Shown here: one piece after another, positions 49,001 through 59,859 of the stretch
Numbering within the stretch: position 1 is the first letter of the stretch
Layout: the number at the start of each line of letters is the position of its first letter
Source: Labia minor
Lineage: Eukaryota > Arthropoda > Insecta > Dermaptera > Spongiphoridae
DNA length: 64,000 bases
Reading direction: 5' to 3'
Assembly: GCA_963082975.1 (NCBI GenBank)
Contig: OY720347.1
Coordinates: 32,567,398 to 32,631,397 of the forward strand
Program-made: the position numbers and the translations under genes
Notes under the pieces: model-generated
Databases searched by the model: none
What the model saw: only the letters and a program-made list of their open reading frames with translations
Told to the model about the DNA's origin: nothing

Positions 49001-49288
49001 AAAAAATTAATTTCTGCGGTTATTGATAAGATATTAATAAAATTTATAGCCTATGTTACTCTAGAGGTATATAAGAATATTGTGATGTAATTTCAAAGAA
49101 ATCGGTTCAGCCAATTCTGAGTCTATAAAATAGTAATTTTCCGGACAGACAGACAGACCGACAGACAGACAGACATGAAAAATTCTAAAGTCACTTTTGG
49201 ATTCTAGAGGTCATGAAACGCGAAGATATGCAAAAATTTTTAAATTCTGAGCAATGTGCAGACAAAAACCTTTTTTTATATATATAGA
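46035..49288 (-). mobile_element. Helitron copy B, longest complete copy (3254 bp)
   Basis: Both ends intact on the minus strand: TCTATATATATAAAAAAAGG after an A (TC at 49288-49287) and hairpin GAGCGCC-GAA-GGCGCTC, TGAGCAGCTAG, then T. It holds the captured LINE RT (46260-47720), AT-rich middle segments missing from copy A, and a GACA microsatellite. It is the reference for this subfamily and supplies the empty-site sequences for the insertions in H and C. No Rep/helicase coding. Confidence 0.88.
46260..47720 (-). pseudogene. Captured LINE RT fragment in Helitron B
   Basis: Same blocks in the same order as copy A: the SKKIKYIDHMIKRSKKLE-type block, FKSPSTTELDKFLLREE, the GFRP-like region, PDDLNIIGD-like box, MPVALYGWEAWSMTLGDGSR and the WAGHVARMG tail, in several frames. 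Some indels differ from those in A and G, so decay continued after capture. Confidence 0.7.
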
Positions 49289-50395
49289 TAGATAAAATAA
49301 AAATTTATTATACTATTAAATATTAAGAATCAATTCATCACACATTCTTTCAATAAAATCTACACCACCTCCAATCCTGTTCATATTTGTTACTGTTACG
49401 TTGTACTCGTTAAGGAATGTCCACATCGTCTTTGTCGACCAATGTAAGTGATGAAACCTTCGACACTCCATGTCTACTAATTCACATTCTATTTCCGGAA
49501 CTCAATGTCAATACGATAGTTTCTTAGATTGTATAGTATAACTTTGAATTTAATTTATTTTTTTAATTTAATTTTCCAAAGTCAATAATTTAATACAAAA
49601 TTTTTTTTTTTTCGAAATCAGGTAAATATATTAAATAATAAATTTTACTTTATTAAAAAAGAAAGGATATTATTAATTTATTTGATAATATTTTGAAATA
49701 AAAAATAAAATCAATATTTACATGTAGAATTTTATAAGTTCTAATATCAATTGCCTATTCGTATTTAGGTAATTAAAATAGTATAATATTTTGATATTTT
49801 TTGGCTTAAATTAGAAATCTATTTTTATTTTCATTTGAATGTGTTCTATAAATTAAGTATATATTATTATGTTTCATTTTCAAAATATTTTCAAATAATA
49901 ATATTTATTATAATGTCATGAATTTTTTTCAATTATTTTTTTCTTGTTTTAAATAGCTTTCTTAGAGAAATGAAAAACTAGCCTAATCCAATTTCGTAGA
50001 TGTTCACCACTCGACTACCAATTACGTACCGTTTATAACTGTTTGAATATTCATAAGAAGCCAAGTCCCTTCAAATTTGAATTATCAACCCTGCCTCGAA
50101 TCAAATTTGTTTTATTTCTTTATAATATTATATGTATAGAATCAAAGAATTATAGTTTAAAATTTATTTTTCTTTATTTATTACTTCTATCTTTTATATA
50201 TTTATTTATAATATATAATATATAAGACTAATTTATCACTGATATAAATATAATATCATTAAATATTCATTTTTGAGCTGATTACCCAACAATCTATTGT
50301 ACAACGTCAATTATTTTCAAATTATTTAAAGATATTACTTTGAACATTATATATAAAGGATAAAATACACAATTGTGTAAAATGATCAAGAGGTT
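49289..50395. other. AT-rich spacer
   Basis: 49360-49510 is less AT-rich (GTTGTACTCGTTAAGG words) but has no identifiable frame. Nothing else assigned. Confidence 0.45.
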
Positions 50396-51305
50396 GACAT
50401 TAAAAATTTCTAATCCCTCTTAGGGAGGCGTGAGCACACCCAAGGGGTGGGGCGCAAGAATATCCAAGAGAAAATATTATTTAAAAATAAGTTGACCTGT
50501 GGCCAGGTCCGAACCGACCGACGGTTTGAAATAAATTAATTTCCAGCTACAGAAACAATTTCAAATAATTTTAATATATCTATTAATGTAATAAAAAACA
50601 GATAGGCATATAACATAAATATTTTTAATTTTATTTTATTTATAATATATATATGTAAAACCAGGCTGTGTGGTCATGAATGGCTGGATGACGTCATATA
50701 ATTTTAAATTAAGAAAAACCTATAAAGATGATTTTTCTCGAGAATAAAACCAATACAAAGTGAATGATTCTTGATGATATGTAAAAAATCTCCTCATGTG
50801 AAATTTGGTGTGAAAATAACCCTTTCCTTCCTATCGTCGATCGCTAATACTACCACTTCCGGTTTCCGGATTTGTACCAAAAGTTGATCAATTCATCCTA
50901 CTGATGCATTAAGTAAATATACCAAATTTCATCAAAATCCGTTGAGCCGTTAAGGCTGTACACATCTATACGGACGGACGGACAGACATCATGCTAAAAA
51001 TACTTTTTTCTTTTAAGAAAATGCATGATTCGTGGAGATATGTAAAAATCTCCACATGTGAAATTTGGTGTGAAAACAATACCTCCCTTACTATCGTCGG
51101 TCGGTAATAATTGATTAACTGATTGGAAGGAAAGCACACATACACATAGAAAAACTTGTTTTGACAATTAGTTAAAAAAATTAAAAAATAGAATCCAAAA
51201 TACTCAATATACATTATAATTGTATATATTTTATTGAATGTGGGGGTGAGATTAAAATTATAATTGAAAACTGGGTGTGAAATACTAAAAGATTGAGAAA
51301 CGCTG
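50396..51305. repeat. hAT-like relic split by an ACCGACCG element
   Basis: Left piece (50396-50487: AAGAATATCCAAGAGAAAAT) and right piece (51108-51305: GATTGGAAGGAAAGCACAC to GATTGAGAAACGCTG) are contiguous in the relative at 43265-43555. The right end AGATTGAGAAACGCTG is of hAT type. Confidence 0.6.
50488..51107 (+). mobile_element. ACCGACCG-family element, full-length copy
   Basis: TAAGTTGACCTGTGGCCAGG at the left, CGTCGGTCGGTAA at the right, with GAACCGACCGACGG just inside the left end: subterminal inverted repeats. Inside are GGACGGACGGACAGAC and CAAATTTCATCAAAATCCG. AATAA borders both sides and may be a duplication. No coding capacity. Possible HINE/Helentron-type element; not proven. 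Confidence 0.7.
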
Positions 51306-51315
51306 AGTTAAATAA

Positions 51316-52343
51316 TCTATAATAATAAAAGCAAGTGTAATGTGTCTGTTTGTCTGTCTGTTTGTTTGACCGAGCTCTCCAGCAAAAACTATCGCATGCA
51401 GGGACCTGGAATTTTTTACACGGAAGCACAAAGGGGCTGGCCACCAGACCTCGAAGCCCGATTTTCAATTTTTGAATTAGAAAAATTTTAAAAAAATTAT
51501 AAAGAATATAATAGTTTAGTTACCATTACCAGTTTAGTTACCATACTAGATCATAGAGGCGCTGGTGGCGATAATTTGGCGTTAATTTAAATTCTGAGCA
51601 ATGTGCAGATAAAAATATTTTTATATATCTATTGATATTTACAATATCTCAATTGATCTTATTGGCCTTTTAAACTTTGAAAACATTCACATTACGGCTA
51701 TAATTTAATACTATTAATTTTTAAGATTATGTGAGTAAATTATTTTAATTAAGAATATTTGATCTCATAATTGGATTTTCACGTAAGATTTTAATATATA
51801 ATATATTTTTTAATATTATTTTTATAGTAGTTTAGTGTTATGCTAATTTTATATTTTATTTTTATTTTGTTTACTTTGATTTTTTTTTTAAATAAATTAA
51901 TAACATTTAAAGTAGCATAAAAAAATTAATCGAGGCAGGAAAATTGATGGGGTTTGAAATTAATAGTGATAAGACAAAATAATTAGTATCAGAGAGAATA
52001 ATATTTGCAAAGAATTTAAATCGAGGTTGCAATCGGGAAATTATTATCAAAGGGGATCAAAATTATTAAATTATAGGTCATAAAATAGAGAAGGCTGGGA
52101 TCGGCAGGGCACATGGCTAGCATGGGAGAGGAAAAATATATTGGTGGGAGTTCGATTGGAAAACGTCCGTTTGGAAGACCAATTGTGAACAGGGTGGACA
52201 ATGTAGGAAGGAACGTGAGAGAGATAGGATAGGGTAGGAGTTAGATGGTTATAGCTCAGAATAGGGACACTCGGGGGGGGGGGTACAAGGGGCGGAGCCC
52301 CCGTCTAGGTGTGAAGAGCGCCGAAGGCGCTCTGATAAGCTAG
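51316..52343 (+). mobile_element. Helitron D, 1028 bp, complete
   Basis: Textbook ends: A|TCTATAATAATAAAAGC at the left, hairpin GAGCGCC-GAA-GGCGCTC, TGATAAGCTAG|T at the right. The 5' end has a GTCT/GTTT microsatellite and GACCGAGCTCTCCAGC. Internally (51580-51640) there is a reversed scrap resembling the 5' tip of the A/B/C subfamily (GAGCAATGTGCAGATAAAAA). No rep/helicase gene. Confidence 0.9.
51920..52262 (+). pseudogene. Captured LINE RT fragment in Helitron D
   Basis: Plus strand: AGKLMGFEINSDKTK, RIIFAKNLNRGCNRE, then GHMASMGEEKYIGGSS, IGKRPFGRPIVNRVDN and MVIAQNRDT. Covers the post-YADD part through the basic C-terminus. A middle section (the LYGxEAW block) is deleted relative to copies A and B. 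Confidence 0.68.
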
Positions 52344-54377
52344 TACTAGAATAAATTCCTACTATAGTTTTGGTTGTTTCTTATTTTTGTGATTAGAAAG
52401 GTGATATATTATACCACTGATCCTTAAAATATAGATCACAATACTTTGGGAGTAATCGTATATTAGTAGACTTAAGTAAGAACCAAAATTTTAATATAAA
52501 GATAATATAAAATAATTATATATACAAGTTTGAAGTATATAAGAAACTCCATAACATAAGAACTTCGTTATGAAGTTGGATTCCGTTACAATTATTAAGT
52601 TTTATATGTTTAATATACCGGTGTGAAACAATATATTATTTTTATTTTTATTATAATAATTATTTACATAGTAAATAGTAATTTATTTAAAATCCACTTG
52701 ATCATAGTTTTTTAAATTACTTTATACCAAGAAAATCGTTATTAACATTTCCCAGCATTTTCTAAAAATTTGATACTAAACTTCCCAGGCTTTTGATAAA
52801 ATCACAAGAATATATTTAATAAATGTTACTTCTACATAAAAATTTAATGATTTTTCATTAAAATTTCTATTAAATCTTACTTCTAAGCAAGAGAGTTAAA
52901 TGACTCAAACCCTTTGGGTCCTCTCCAAGGAACAAATTACCTCTAAAATAGAAGCTTGTATTTTAACTTTAATAAATGTTTATCATTTAAAATACTTCAA
53001 TATTCTTCATTTTAAAAGAAGTTAAATTAAAATCTACTTCAAATTATATATAATGACTTATGTCAATACCTATTCATAATAATAATAATCATAAATTTCA
53101 ATAATCTTGTATTAGATTCATATGAATGATAAAAATAAATTTACCCAAATTGTTGCTCTTCCATGTATGATGAAATTTATTTTTCTTTATTTTTATTTAT
53201 CCTTTATGAAACTTTTGTTGAAATGATTAATGGTGCATCCATATTGACCATCCACTCTTATCATATAAAACAAATAATAAATAAATAAATTGGGATAATA
53301 AAGTAAACTTTTTGTACTTCATATTAACAAAAAACAAAAAAAATAAAAAAATAAGAATCTATTCAGGTTTGATTTGTCTTTTATTGTGTTAGTGATTTGT
53401 TTTTTATTTTATTAAAGAGATCTAGTCTATTTATTTATTTATTAAGTTATTTTCGCGTAAACTTATCTATTTGTTTTGGTTGAGATTAATAGTCTCTACT
53501 CGGAAAGAACGAAAAAGTTGTTGGTTCGTGACCTAGAAACAACAACGCTAACTTCGATTGTTCTTTGTTTTCCAATCGAATGAACTTGAATACAAATGCA
53601 AAGACACAAGTCGAAAAATGTAATAGTGATCAACATATCTCTTATTTCAATCATTTCAGAAATTTATTTTAAATATACCTATGCTTTATATATGATATAT
53701 CAATATATATATATACATTAATTATCTTTAAATATTATTATTATTATTATTAATAGTATTATTATATTTTTAGTAAAAGAAAAATTAAACAATCTAGGCA
53801 ATCCTTTCAACTCTCTAAAATATGCTTTTAATGATATGAAAGAAAAAAGAAACCATATATACACCTATATATAAAAAAAATAAGAAAAGTCAAAATGAAC
53901 TTTATAGTACTTGCAGACGAGAAGGGAATAAGAAACTGGAGAAAAAATTATAGTAGTTAGAGACTTTTGGTCATTAGGATTGGCTTGAAAGTTTTAAGAT
54001 TCATGAAAGATTGGTGAAAGACGTAGAATTTTAATCAGAGGATAAAAGTAAGATAAACTTGACCTCGCTTTGTCTTATGTAGACGTATCAAGGGCTGCTT
54101 ATCAGGAGTAACGTGAGAAAATCTTTTTTTAATAATAACAAACAAAAAACGTTCATTAAAAATTAGAACCGGGCCTTTGAAATTTCATTTTTCTCGTATT
54201 TCTTCACTAAATAATTTAACTTTTTATAATTTAAATAAATGAAAATTTCCCTCTCCAAATTTATTTATTTTTTTTTTTTTAAAGATAATTAAATTTTTAA
54301 ATGCACATAAATTCTCGAGTATAATATAATCTTCTAAGGATAAATATATTTATATGGGAAATCAATTATGTTGTACA

Positions 54378-54480
54378 AGATCGAGGTGGGTCGAGATGCA
54401 AAGGTAAATATAAACGAATTGGGAGAAGTTAGGATTTGGATGGAGGTGGCTTAAAGGGACACCTGGAGGTATAATCAAAA
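54378..54480 (+). pseudogene. Old LINE RT tail relic
   Basis: CAAGATCGAGGTGGGTCGAG, then GAAGTTAGGATTTGGATGG, aligns with 15045-15120 of the Helitron-borne RT tail, without Helitron ends. The best frame reads WMEVA after VGRDAKVNINELGEVRI. Confidence 0.5.
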
Positions 54481-54532
54481 ATATTTAGAGATTAATTCTA
54501 TAAATATATATACCTACTTATTTATATCTACC

Positions 54533-54570
54533 TACCCCTATATATATATATATATATATATATAGGGGTA
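54533..54570. repeat. Perfect 38-bp palindrome around a TA run
   Basis: TACCCCTA, a TA repeat, then TAGGGGTA. A self-complementary sequence capable of forming a cruciform. Confidence 0.9.
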
Positions 54571-55274
54571 AGTATATATATATATATATCATGATAGTAC
54601 TACATAATATTAATGGGCGTAATATTTGGCTCGAGAAAATAGTAGTTTGGTTAAAATTACTGAACTTAGATTTTTATTTAATTTGTAAATCTGGTACTAT
54701 ATAAAGTAAATGTAGGATATTTTTGAAATTTTATATGAATTATATATATTTAAAAATTTCTTAAAAAATTTCTACCTAGGGTTCGGGGAGAAATTCAAGA
54801 TTTATTTAAGTTATTTATGCATATAACTTTATATAACTTTTTTATAACTACATAGGTATAAATATATATATATATAAAAGTATATTTTATAAATTAATTA
54901 TTAACCTGACATTATTTTTAAGATATTAAAGTAGGAAAAGGAGAGTGGGGTCCTATATCTTGTGGTATTATTGTAACTATTAAATTCCAAAAAAGTCAAT
55001 AATTTATTCCGATAATTAAATAATTCCAATAATAAAAGATACTAGCTGCTCCGAGCGCCTTCGGCGCTCTTCACACCTAGACGGGGGCTCCGCCCCCTGT
55101 ACCCCCGAGTGATACATAGTATTTGGTTGAAAGTCTGTATGTAAAAGGTTTTCATCCATTTTGTTTCAATCAGTATAAGTAGATAAGACATGTATTTGTT
55201 TTCTTGTAAAATATATTTTAATTTAATCAGTAAATTAATTATATATTATTATTGTATATGTTATATTTATTTAA

Positions 55275-56060
55275 CTCTGTCTCTACAATTTTCGAAAGTT
55301 CTTAGCCGCAGCATCTACAATTCTCTAAGCGTCCCTATCCTGAGCTACAACCAAATCCTACCCTGTCCCATCTCTCCCATGTCCCTTCCTTCATTGTCCA
55401 CCCACCTTGGTCCTTGGTCTTCCACCGGATGTTTCCCAATCGGTTTCTCCCAATTTCTAGTTTCTCCAATTCCAACCACGTCCCCTTCCCATCCTAGCCT
55501 TCTTGATTTTATAACCTTAACTATATCTGGACATTATTTCTCGTTATGCCATCTCCGCCATCCCCCTGTGACCTCATCTTCTTTTGGCCTATAAATGCTG
55601 CGAACAATATTAATATCACAAATACTCCAAATCTACTCTCGTCTCCCAGAGTCATCGATAGGGTGACCAAACGTCCCGTCTTTAGGTGCTCTGTCCGAAA
55701 AATGTCTTCGGGACACCCTACTGTTTTTTCAATATTTAGGACATTTCGTAATTTTTTTTTCAAAATTTTTTCAATTTAGTTCTAAAAAAAGGTATACCGT
55801 TTGTCCCGGTTAGGTGTTTTCGAAATATGGTCACCCTAGTCATGGATCAACATGAAAAATAATTGTTTTATATATTTTAATTTTGATCCTCTTTGATGAG
55901 ATAAGCCCCTTTACTGCATAATAACAGGCGTTACTCAATTAAAACGTCGATTTAAATTCTTCTCGAATATTATTATCTTTGGTGATTAGAGATCTTAAGT
56001 ATTTAAATATTTATACATTTTCAAATTCTACATTTTGTATGTAAGTCGTATCCGTATCAT
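55275..56060 (-). pseudogene. Captured LINE RT fragment in Helitron F, hAT-interrupted
   Basis: Minus strand keeps MTLGDESRFGVFVI and a GQKKMRSQGDGGDGITR stretch, then the KPIGKHPVEDQ-like tail, with frameshifts. The plus-strand frame at 55190-55594 is its shadow; the frame at 55521-55763 mixes RT with hAT sequence. Confidence 0.62.
55659..55838. mobile_element. hAT-type MITE, 180 bp
   Basis: Ends TAGGGTGACCA and, inverted, TAGGGTGACCA (11 identical). Flanks GTCATCGA and GTCATGGA form an 8-bp TSD with one mismatch. Inner GTCCCG words near both ends. No coding capacity. Confidence 0.8.
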
Positions 56061-56511
56061 AATTCTTGAATTTTTTTGTTTAATTACATTTCGGTTGATT
56101 TTTCCCCAATTTCTCTAATCATATGTCTCCTCTTCCAGTCCAATTCATTTACCTATCAATGTTGCATAAGGAATTTAAATTTCTTAATTTGGCTAGAACA
56201 CTCCATTTTTTAAAATTTTAAATAGAGAGGGAGAGAGAGAGAGGTTCTAATTATATATATATATATCTGTTTCTATGACAGCAAAAAAGTAAACAAATTA
56301 TAAACATACAAATACTCTCCTTTATATATATTTCTGGAAAATGGAACACCCGCAGCTCAGCTCAGGAGTTACCTAAGATTCTAATTTCTTTTTTATTTTT
56401 CATCATTTGAGGTACCCTTCACCTCAGAAAAATTTGGTTACCTTACTCCTTGTAGTTTAGGCTCTGGAGTTTTTTGCGTACAGACGGACACTAGCGTATT
56501 AAATATATAGA

Positions 56512-57653
56512 TAATGATTCTGATATATTATTTAAAGTAAATTGTTATTAAATTGTTGTATTTATTTTGGAATAGTGTTGTAGTCAATTACCTACAATTC
56601 CAAATTGACATTGTAAAATTCAAAAGGAATATGATATTAACCAAGATAGTTAAAATAAAGTATTTAATTAAAGCAAATGCCCGTTTAAAAGAAAATGATT
56701 TATTGTTTTTTTCTGATTTTTAAAGTAGAAATATATTACTTATTTGATAAATAAATGGATATTTATTTCACCCTTTTTATTTGATTTTCTAAAAGATCGA
56801 ATTGAGAAAAAAAAACTTAAATTTTTCGATTTTCTTTTTATTTAATACTGAATACTCTTGTTATATTTATTATGCAAATGACTCTTTTATATTATTATTA
56901 TTGTTTTATTTATTTTTATTTTTTTAAGTACGCATTGAGAGAAAATTTATTCTAATTCTTTCATTAGGCTATCAACAATAGAATGGAAAATTGCTACAGT
57001 GCAAACCATTTAAACCATTAGAAGCTATTGTCTCATCTAGTTGTTTGTAGCTTGTTGCAATTGTATTAACAGTCATTAATCAAAATAATGGACTATATAT
57101 GAAATTCCCATTAATTGCAAACCAGGCTGTTCCAAGTGAGATTTTGTTAGATCACCCTATAAAATGTTGTATTAGAAAATTTAAAATTGAAATTAACATA
57201 TTTAAATGTTCCATTTTTAAAATGGTTAGTTCAAATAGTCAGAATAATAAATGATATTATTACAATTTCTAATTAACTTCAACTCATCATTAAATTGAAA
57301 ACAATATGAAAGGTGCATTGATGTGAAAATGAATATATTGATGCAAATACAAATAAATTTTGGTTGCTTTTGGTGTCTAACTATTTTAATAAATACATAT
57401 ATCATTTTATACACAAATTATTTTATTTTATGGCTTGATACCTATTAAGATAATCAATATTTTCATTAGAATAAATAATCTAATTTAACTTTCATTCCCA
57501 TTTTAATATAAACAATATTTTAAATGGTAATGAGGAAACTAATTTAATTTATACTATATACGGAAATTTTTTTATATTGCTTAAATTTAGAGATCAATAA
57601 AATTTATTGTATATATATATAATTTGAAACTACGAGTCTACTTATGACACTTT
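56512..57653. other. AT-rich spacer
   Basis: Nothing assigned. Confidence 0.5.
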
Positions 57654-58258
57654 TTACCGAACGACTATAGTAAGGGAGATATTGTTTTCACACCAAATTT
57701 CACATGTGGATATTTTTAAATATCTCCACGAATCATGCATTTTCTTAACAGAAAAAAGTATTTTTAGCATGATGTCTGTTCGTCCGTCCGTCTGTCCGTC
57801 TGTCCATATTGATGTGTACAGCTTGAACGGCTCAACGGATTTTGATAAAATTTGGTATTTACTTAACGCATCAGTATGATGAATTGATCAACTTTTGGTG
57901 TATATCGGTAGTGTTAGTATTAGCCATCGACGATAGAAAGGGAAGGGTTATTTTCACACCATACTTCACATGAGATTTTTTACATATCTCCACGAATCAT
58001 GGACTTTGTATTGTTTTTATCCTCGGGAAAATCATCTTAATTAGTTTTTTCTTAATTTAAAATTATATGACGTTACAGCCAGCACCTACTTATATATTAT
58101 AAATAAAATAAAATTACAAGTATTTATGTTATATCCATATCTGTTTTTAATTGCATTAATAGATACATTTAAATTATTTGAAATTGTTTCTGTAGCTGGA
58201 AATTAATTTATTTCAAACCGTCGGTCGGTTCTGCGCCTGGATACAGGTCAACTTATTT
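57654..58258 (-). mobile_element. ACCGACCG-family element, inverted copy
   Basis: TTACCGAACGACTATAGTAA at one end and ACCGTCGGTCGGTTCTGC then GGTCAACTTATTT at the other, in opposite orientation to 50488-51107. Contains CCGTCCGTCTGTCC and GGATTTTGATAAAATTTGG. The 65-codon plus-strand frame here is a shadow of the repeat. Confidence 0.72.
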
Positions 58259-58282
58259 CCTATAACAATTCATGTATAATGT

Positions 58283-58440
58283 TCCCGGTAATTGTTTACA
58301 AAAAAGGAAACTCCAAGGATTTGGATGAAACTTTTCCAGTGGATTCCTTTTTTAATTCTAAAGAAAATTCCTTATGCAATATTTCTCGGTCTCTTCTAGT
58401 TTACGATATCTACTTCACAAAAATTTTCCTAAATTTCTTT
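58283..58440 (+). repeat. Copy of the palindromic-arm repeat seen at 16118-16560
   Basis: GTAATTGTTTACAAAAAAGG, GGATTTGGATGAAACTTTTC, CCTTATGCAATATTTCTCGG. Same order as the arm at 16446-16560 read inverted. Its second arm is not obvious here. Confidence 0.6.
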
Positions 58441-58629
58441 ATAACAAAAATTATTCAATAAACGATAATTAATAATAAAAACGAATATCAAAATAAATAT
58501 TAAATAATATTATAATCCTTAATAACATATAATAAAATTTATTTAATTAATTTAATGATTTTATTAAAATATAATTAAGAACACGAAAAGGAAATGAATG
58601 ATATAATATAGTGATTGAAATCAAATAAA

Positions 58630-58715
58630 TGAAATTCTATTACATACAGGCTTTCAATCAAATACTATTGATCATTTCTTCAGGGTGTGAAGATCATTAA
58701 AGACGGTATTAGTAT
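58630..58715 (+). mobile_element. Decayed Helitron 3' end
   Basis: TTACATACAGGCTTTCAATC, then CAGGGTGTGAAGATCATTAA: matches the pre-terminal region of the Helitrons (…TACAGACTTTCAACC…GTGTGAAGAGCG) with the GC-rich stems eroded. Confidence 0.5.
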
Positions 58716-58842
58716 TGAAATAAAAATTTTAATATTATAATAATTCTTTTTGTGAGAATTGTTAGAATTATTAATTTTATATTCATTGTGGGAAATGAAG
58801 CGACACCTTCTCTGTGAAGGCTCTGAATGAACTGGAGTATTA

Positions 58843-59066
58843 CGAGGTCAGGTCATTAAGTCAGTGACTTTTTGAATGAAACACAGATTTTTGGATAAAA
58901 AATTATTTTATTTTTCATGGTGGTCTCCTTTGAGCTCTATACACTTCGTCCAACGTTTCTCCTATTTTTTTATCTCTTCCAAAAAAATAAGATTTGTTGA
59001 AGACATCAAAATAGGTATTTGTTTGTGAGATGATTTAATCGTTGGAAATCTCTTTCCGCCGAGCCC
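58843..59066 (-). mobile_element. Mariner relic of the 45036 family
   Basis: After TA, CGAGGTCAGGTCATTAAGTC then GACTTTTTGAATGAAAC, colinear with 45036-45262 up to TTTCCGCCGAGCC. The other end is missing. The transposase C-terminal region is frameshifted. Confidence 0.72.
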
Positions 59067-59103
59067 CGAAACGGCACAAAAACTCGTTCATATTGTTGTA
59101 TAT

Positions 59104-59851
59104 CAGGGATGGGCAAACTTTTTTAGGATGCGGTCTACTAATTTTTTTACAATAAGTCGGTCCACTAGATATTTATTAAAATAATAATAATAAACAATGT
59201 GGTATAAATGTACATAGGTAACTAAAAAAATAGAATAAGAAAGGAACTTAGGTATATATTTTCAAACAAAATTTAAAGATTATAAAAGTATAAAAATATC
59301 AAGTTCATAAGAAATATTTTGATTCGAATTATTATTTAAGATAAAGTCATGTGAAATTGTCCGCATTAGAAGATTTACACTGCATATCCTCTGCTAATTT
59401 AGTAAATCTTGGTGTATAATTACTAACTGCCAGTCTTGTACTGCATTCGAGGTGATTGTCTGTAAGACGGGAGCGATATTTTGATTTAATTATATTCATC
59501 GTAGAAAATGCAGATTCACATAGGTAGGTAGAGCCAAAGAACGATGTTAAATTTAATGCGAGACCTTTTAAATTAGGATACTTAACTTCGTCCATTAAAT
59601 TCCAAAAAATATTTGTAGGATCCGAATTATGTGCTTTTAAAATTATGTCATTTTGAAGAAGAAGAACTTCATCTTCCTCAATAGTTATAGAAAACAATTC
59701 GTTTATATTTTTGGTTATTTCTTCCCGAGTAATGGAATTTTTTATATGCTAAGGAGTAGTTTAAGTAAAAAAGGCAATGAGTAAAGGCGATCACTTTAAA
59801 ATGACTCGGCGGTCCACCAGTCGATCGCGATCGACTTAATGCCCATCTCTG
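59104..59851 (-). mobile_element. hAT (Charlie/GTF2IRD2-like) deletion derivative, 748 bp
   Basis: Perfect 8-bp TSD TTGTATAT (59096-59103, 59852-59859). Ends CAGGGATGGGCA and, inverted, CAGAGATGGGCA. Retains a transposase C-terminus (59347-59697) and a TCGATCGCGATCGA palindrome near the right end. It lies about 40 bp right of the last recognisable part of the mariner relic. Confidence 0.9.
59347..59697 (-). pseudogene. hAT transposase C-terminal dimerisation domain
   Basis: An open frame of 116 codons: DEVKYPNLKGLALNLTSFF, then GSTYLCESAFSTMNIIKSKY and RSRLTDNHLECSTRLAV. The block FGSTYLCESxFSxMxxIKSKYRSRLTD is the hAT dimerisation domain as found in Charlie-type transposases and the domesticated GTF2IRD2/ZBED-type proteins. 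Sequence upstream (59700-59745) may still be coding after a frameshift. The BED finger and the catalytic core are missing. It is the cleanest open transposase fragment in the window. Confidence 0.85.
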
Positions 59852-59859
59852 TTGTATAT

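Larger units (their letters stand above)
52344..55041. other. AT-rich region
   Basis: Holds an RT-tail relic (54378-54480) and a perfect palindrome (54533-54570). A less AT-rich stretch at 53480-53620 has no frame. Otherwise nothing assigned. Confidence 0.5.
55042..56511 (-). mobile_element. Helitron F with a fourth type of 5' end
   Basis: Minus strand: starts TCTATATATTTAATACGC after an A (TC at 56511-56510) and ends with hairpin GAGCGCC-GAA-GGCGCTC, GGAGCAGCTAG, T. The 5' end (GTGTCCGTCTGTACGC) matches none of the other three 5' types. A hAT (55659-55838) sits within its RT segment. Confidence 0.85.

Noticed and set aside
55190..55594. 134-codon plus-strand open frame
   Set aside because: Antisense shadow of the RT segment in Helitron F.
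57682..57879. 65-codon frame with PSVCPSV repeats
   Set aside because: Translation of the GTCC microsatellite in the ACCGACCG family; the equivalent occurs at 50966-51214.
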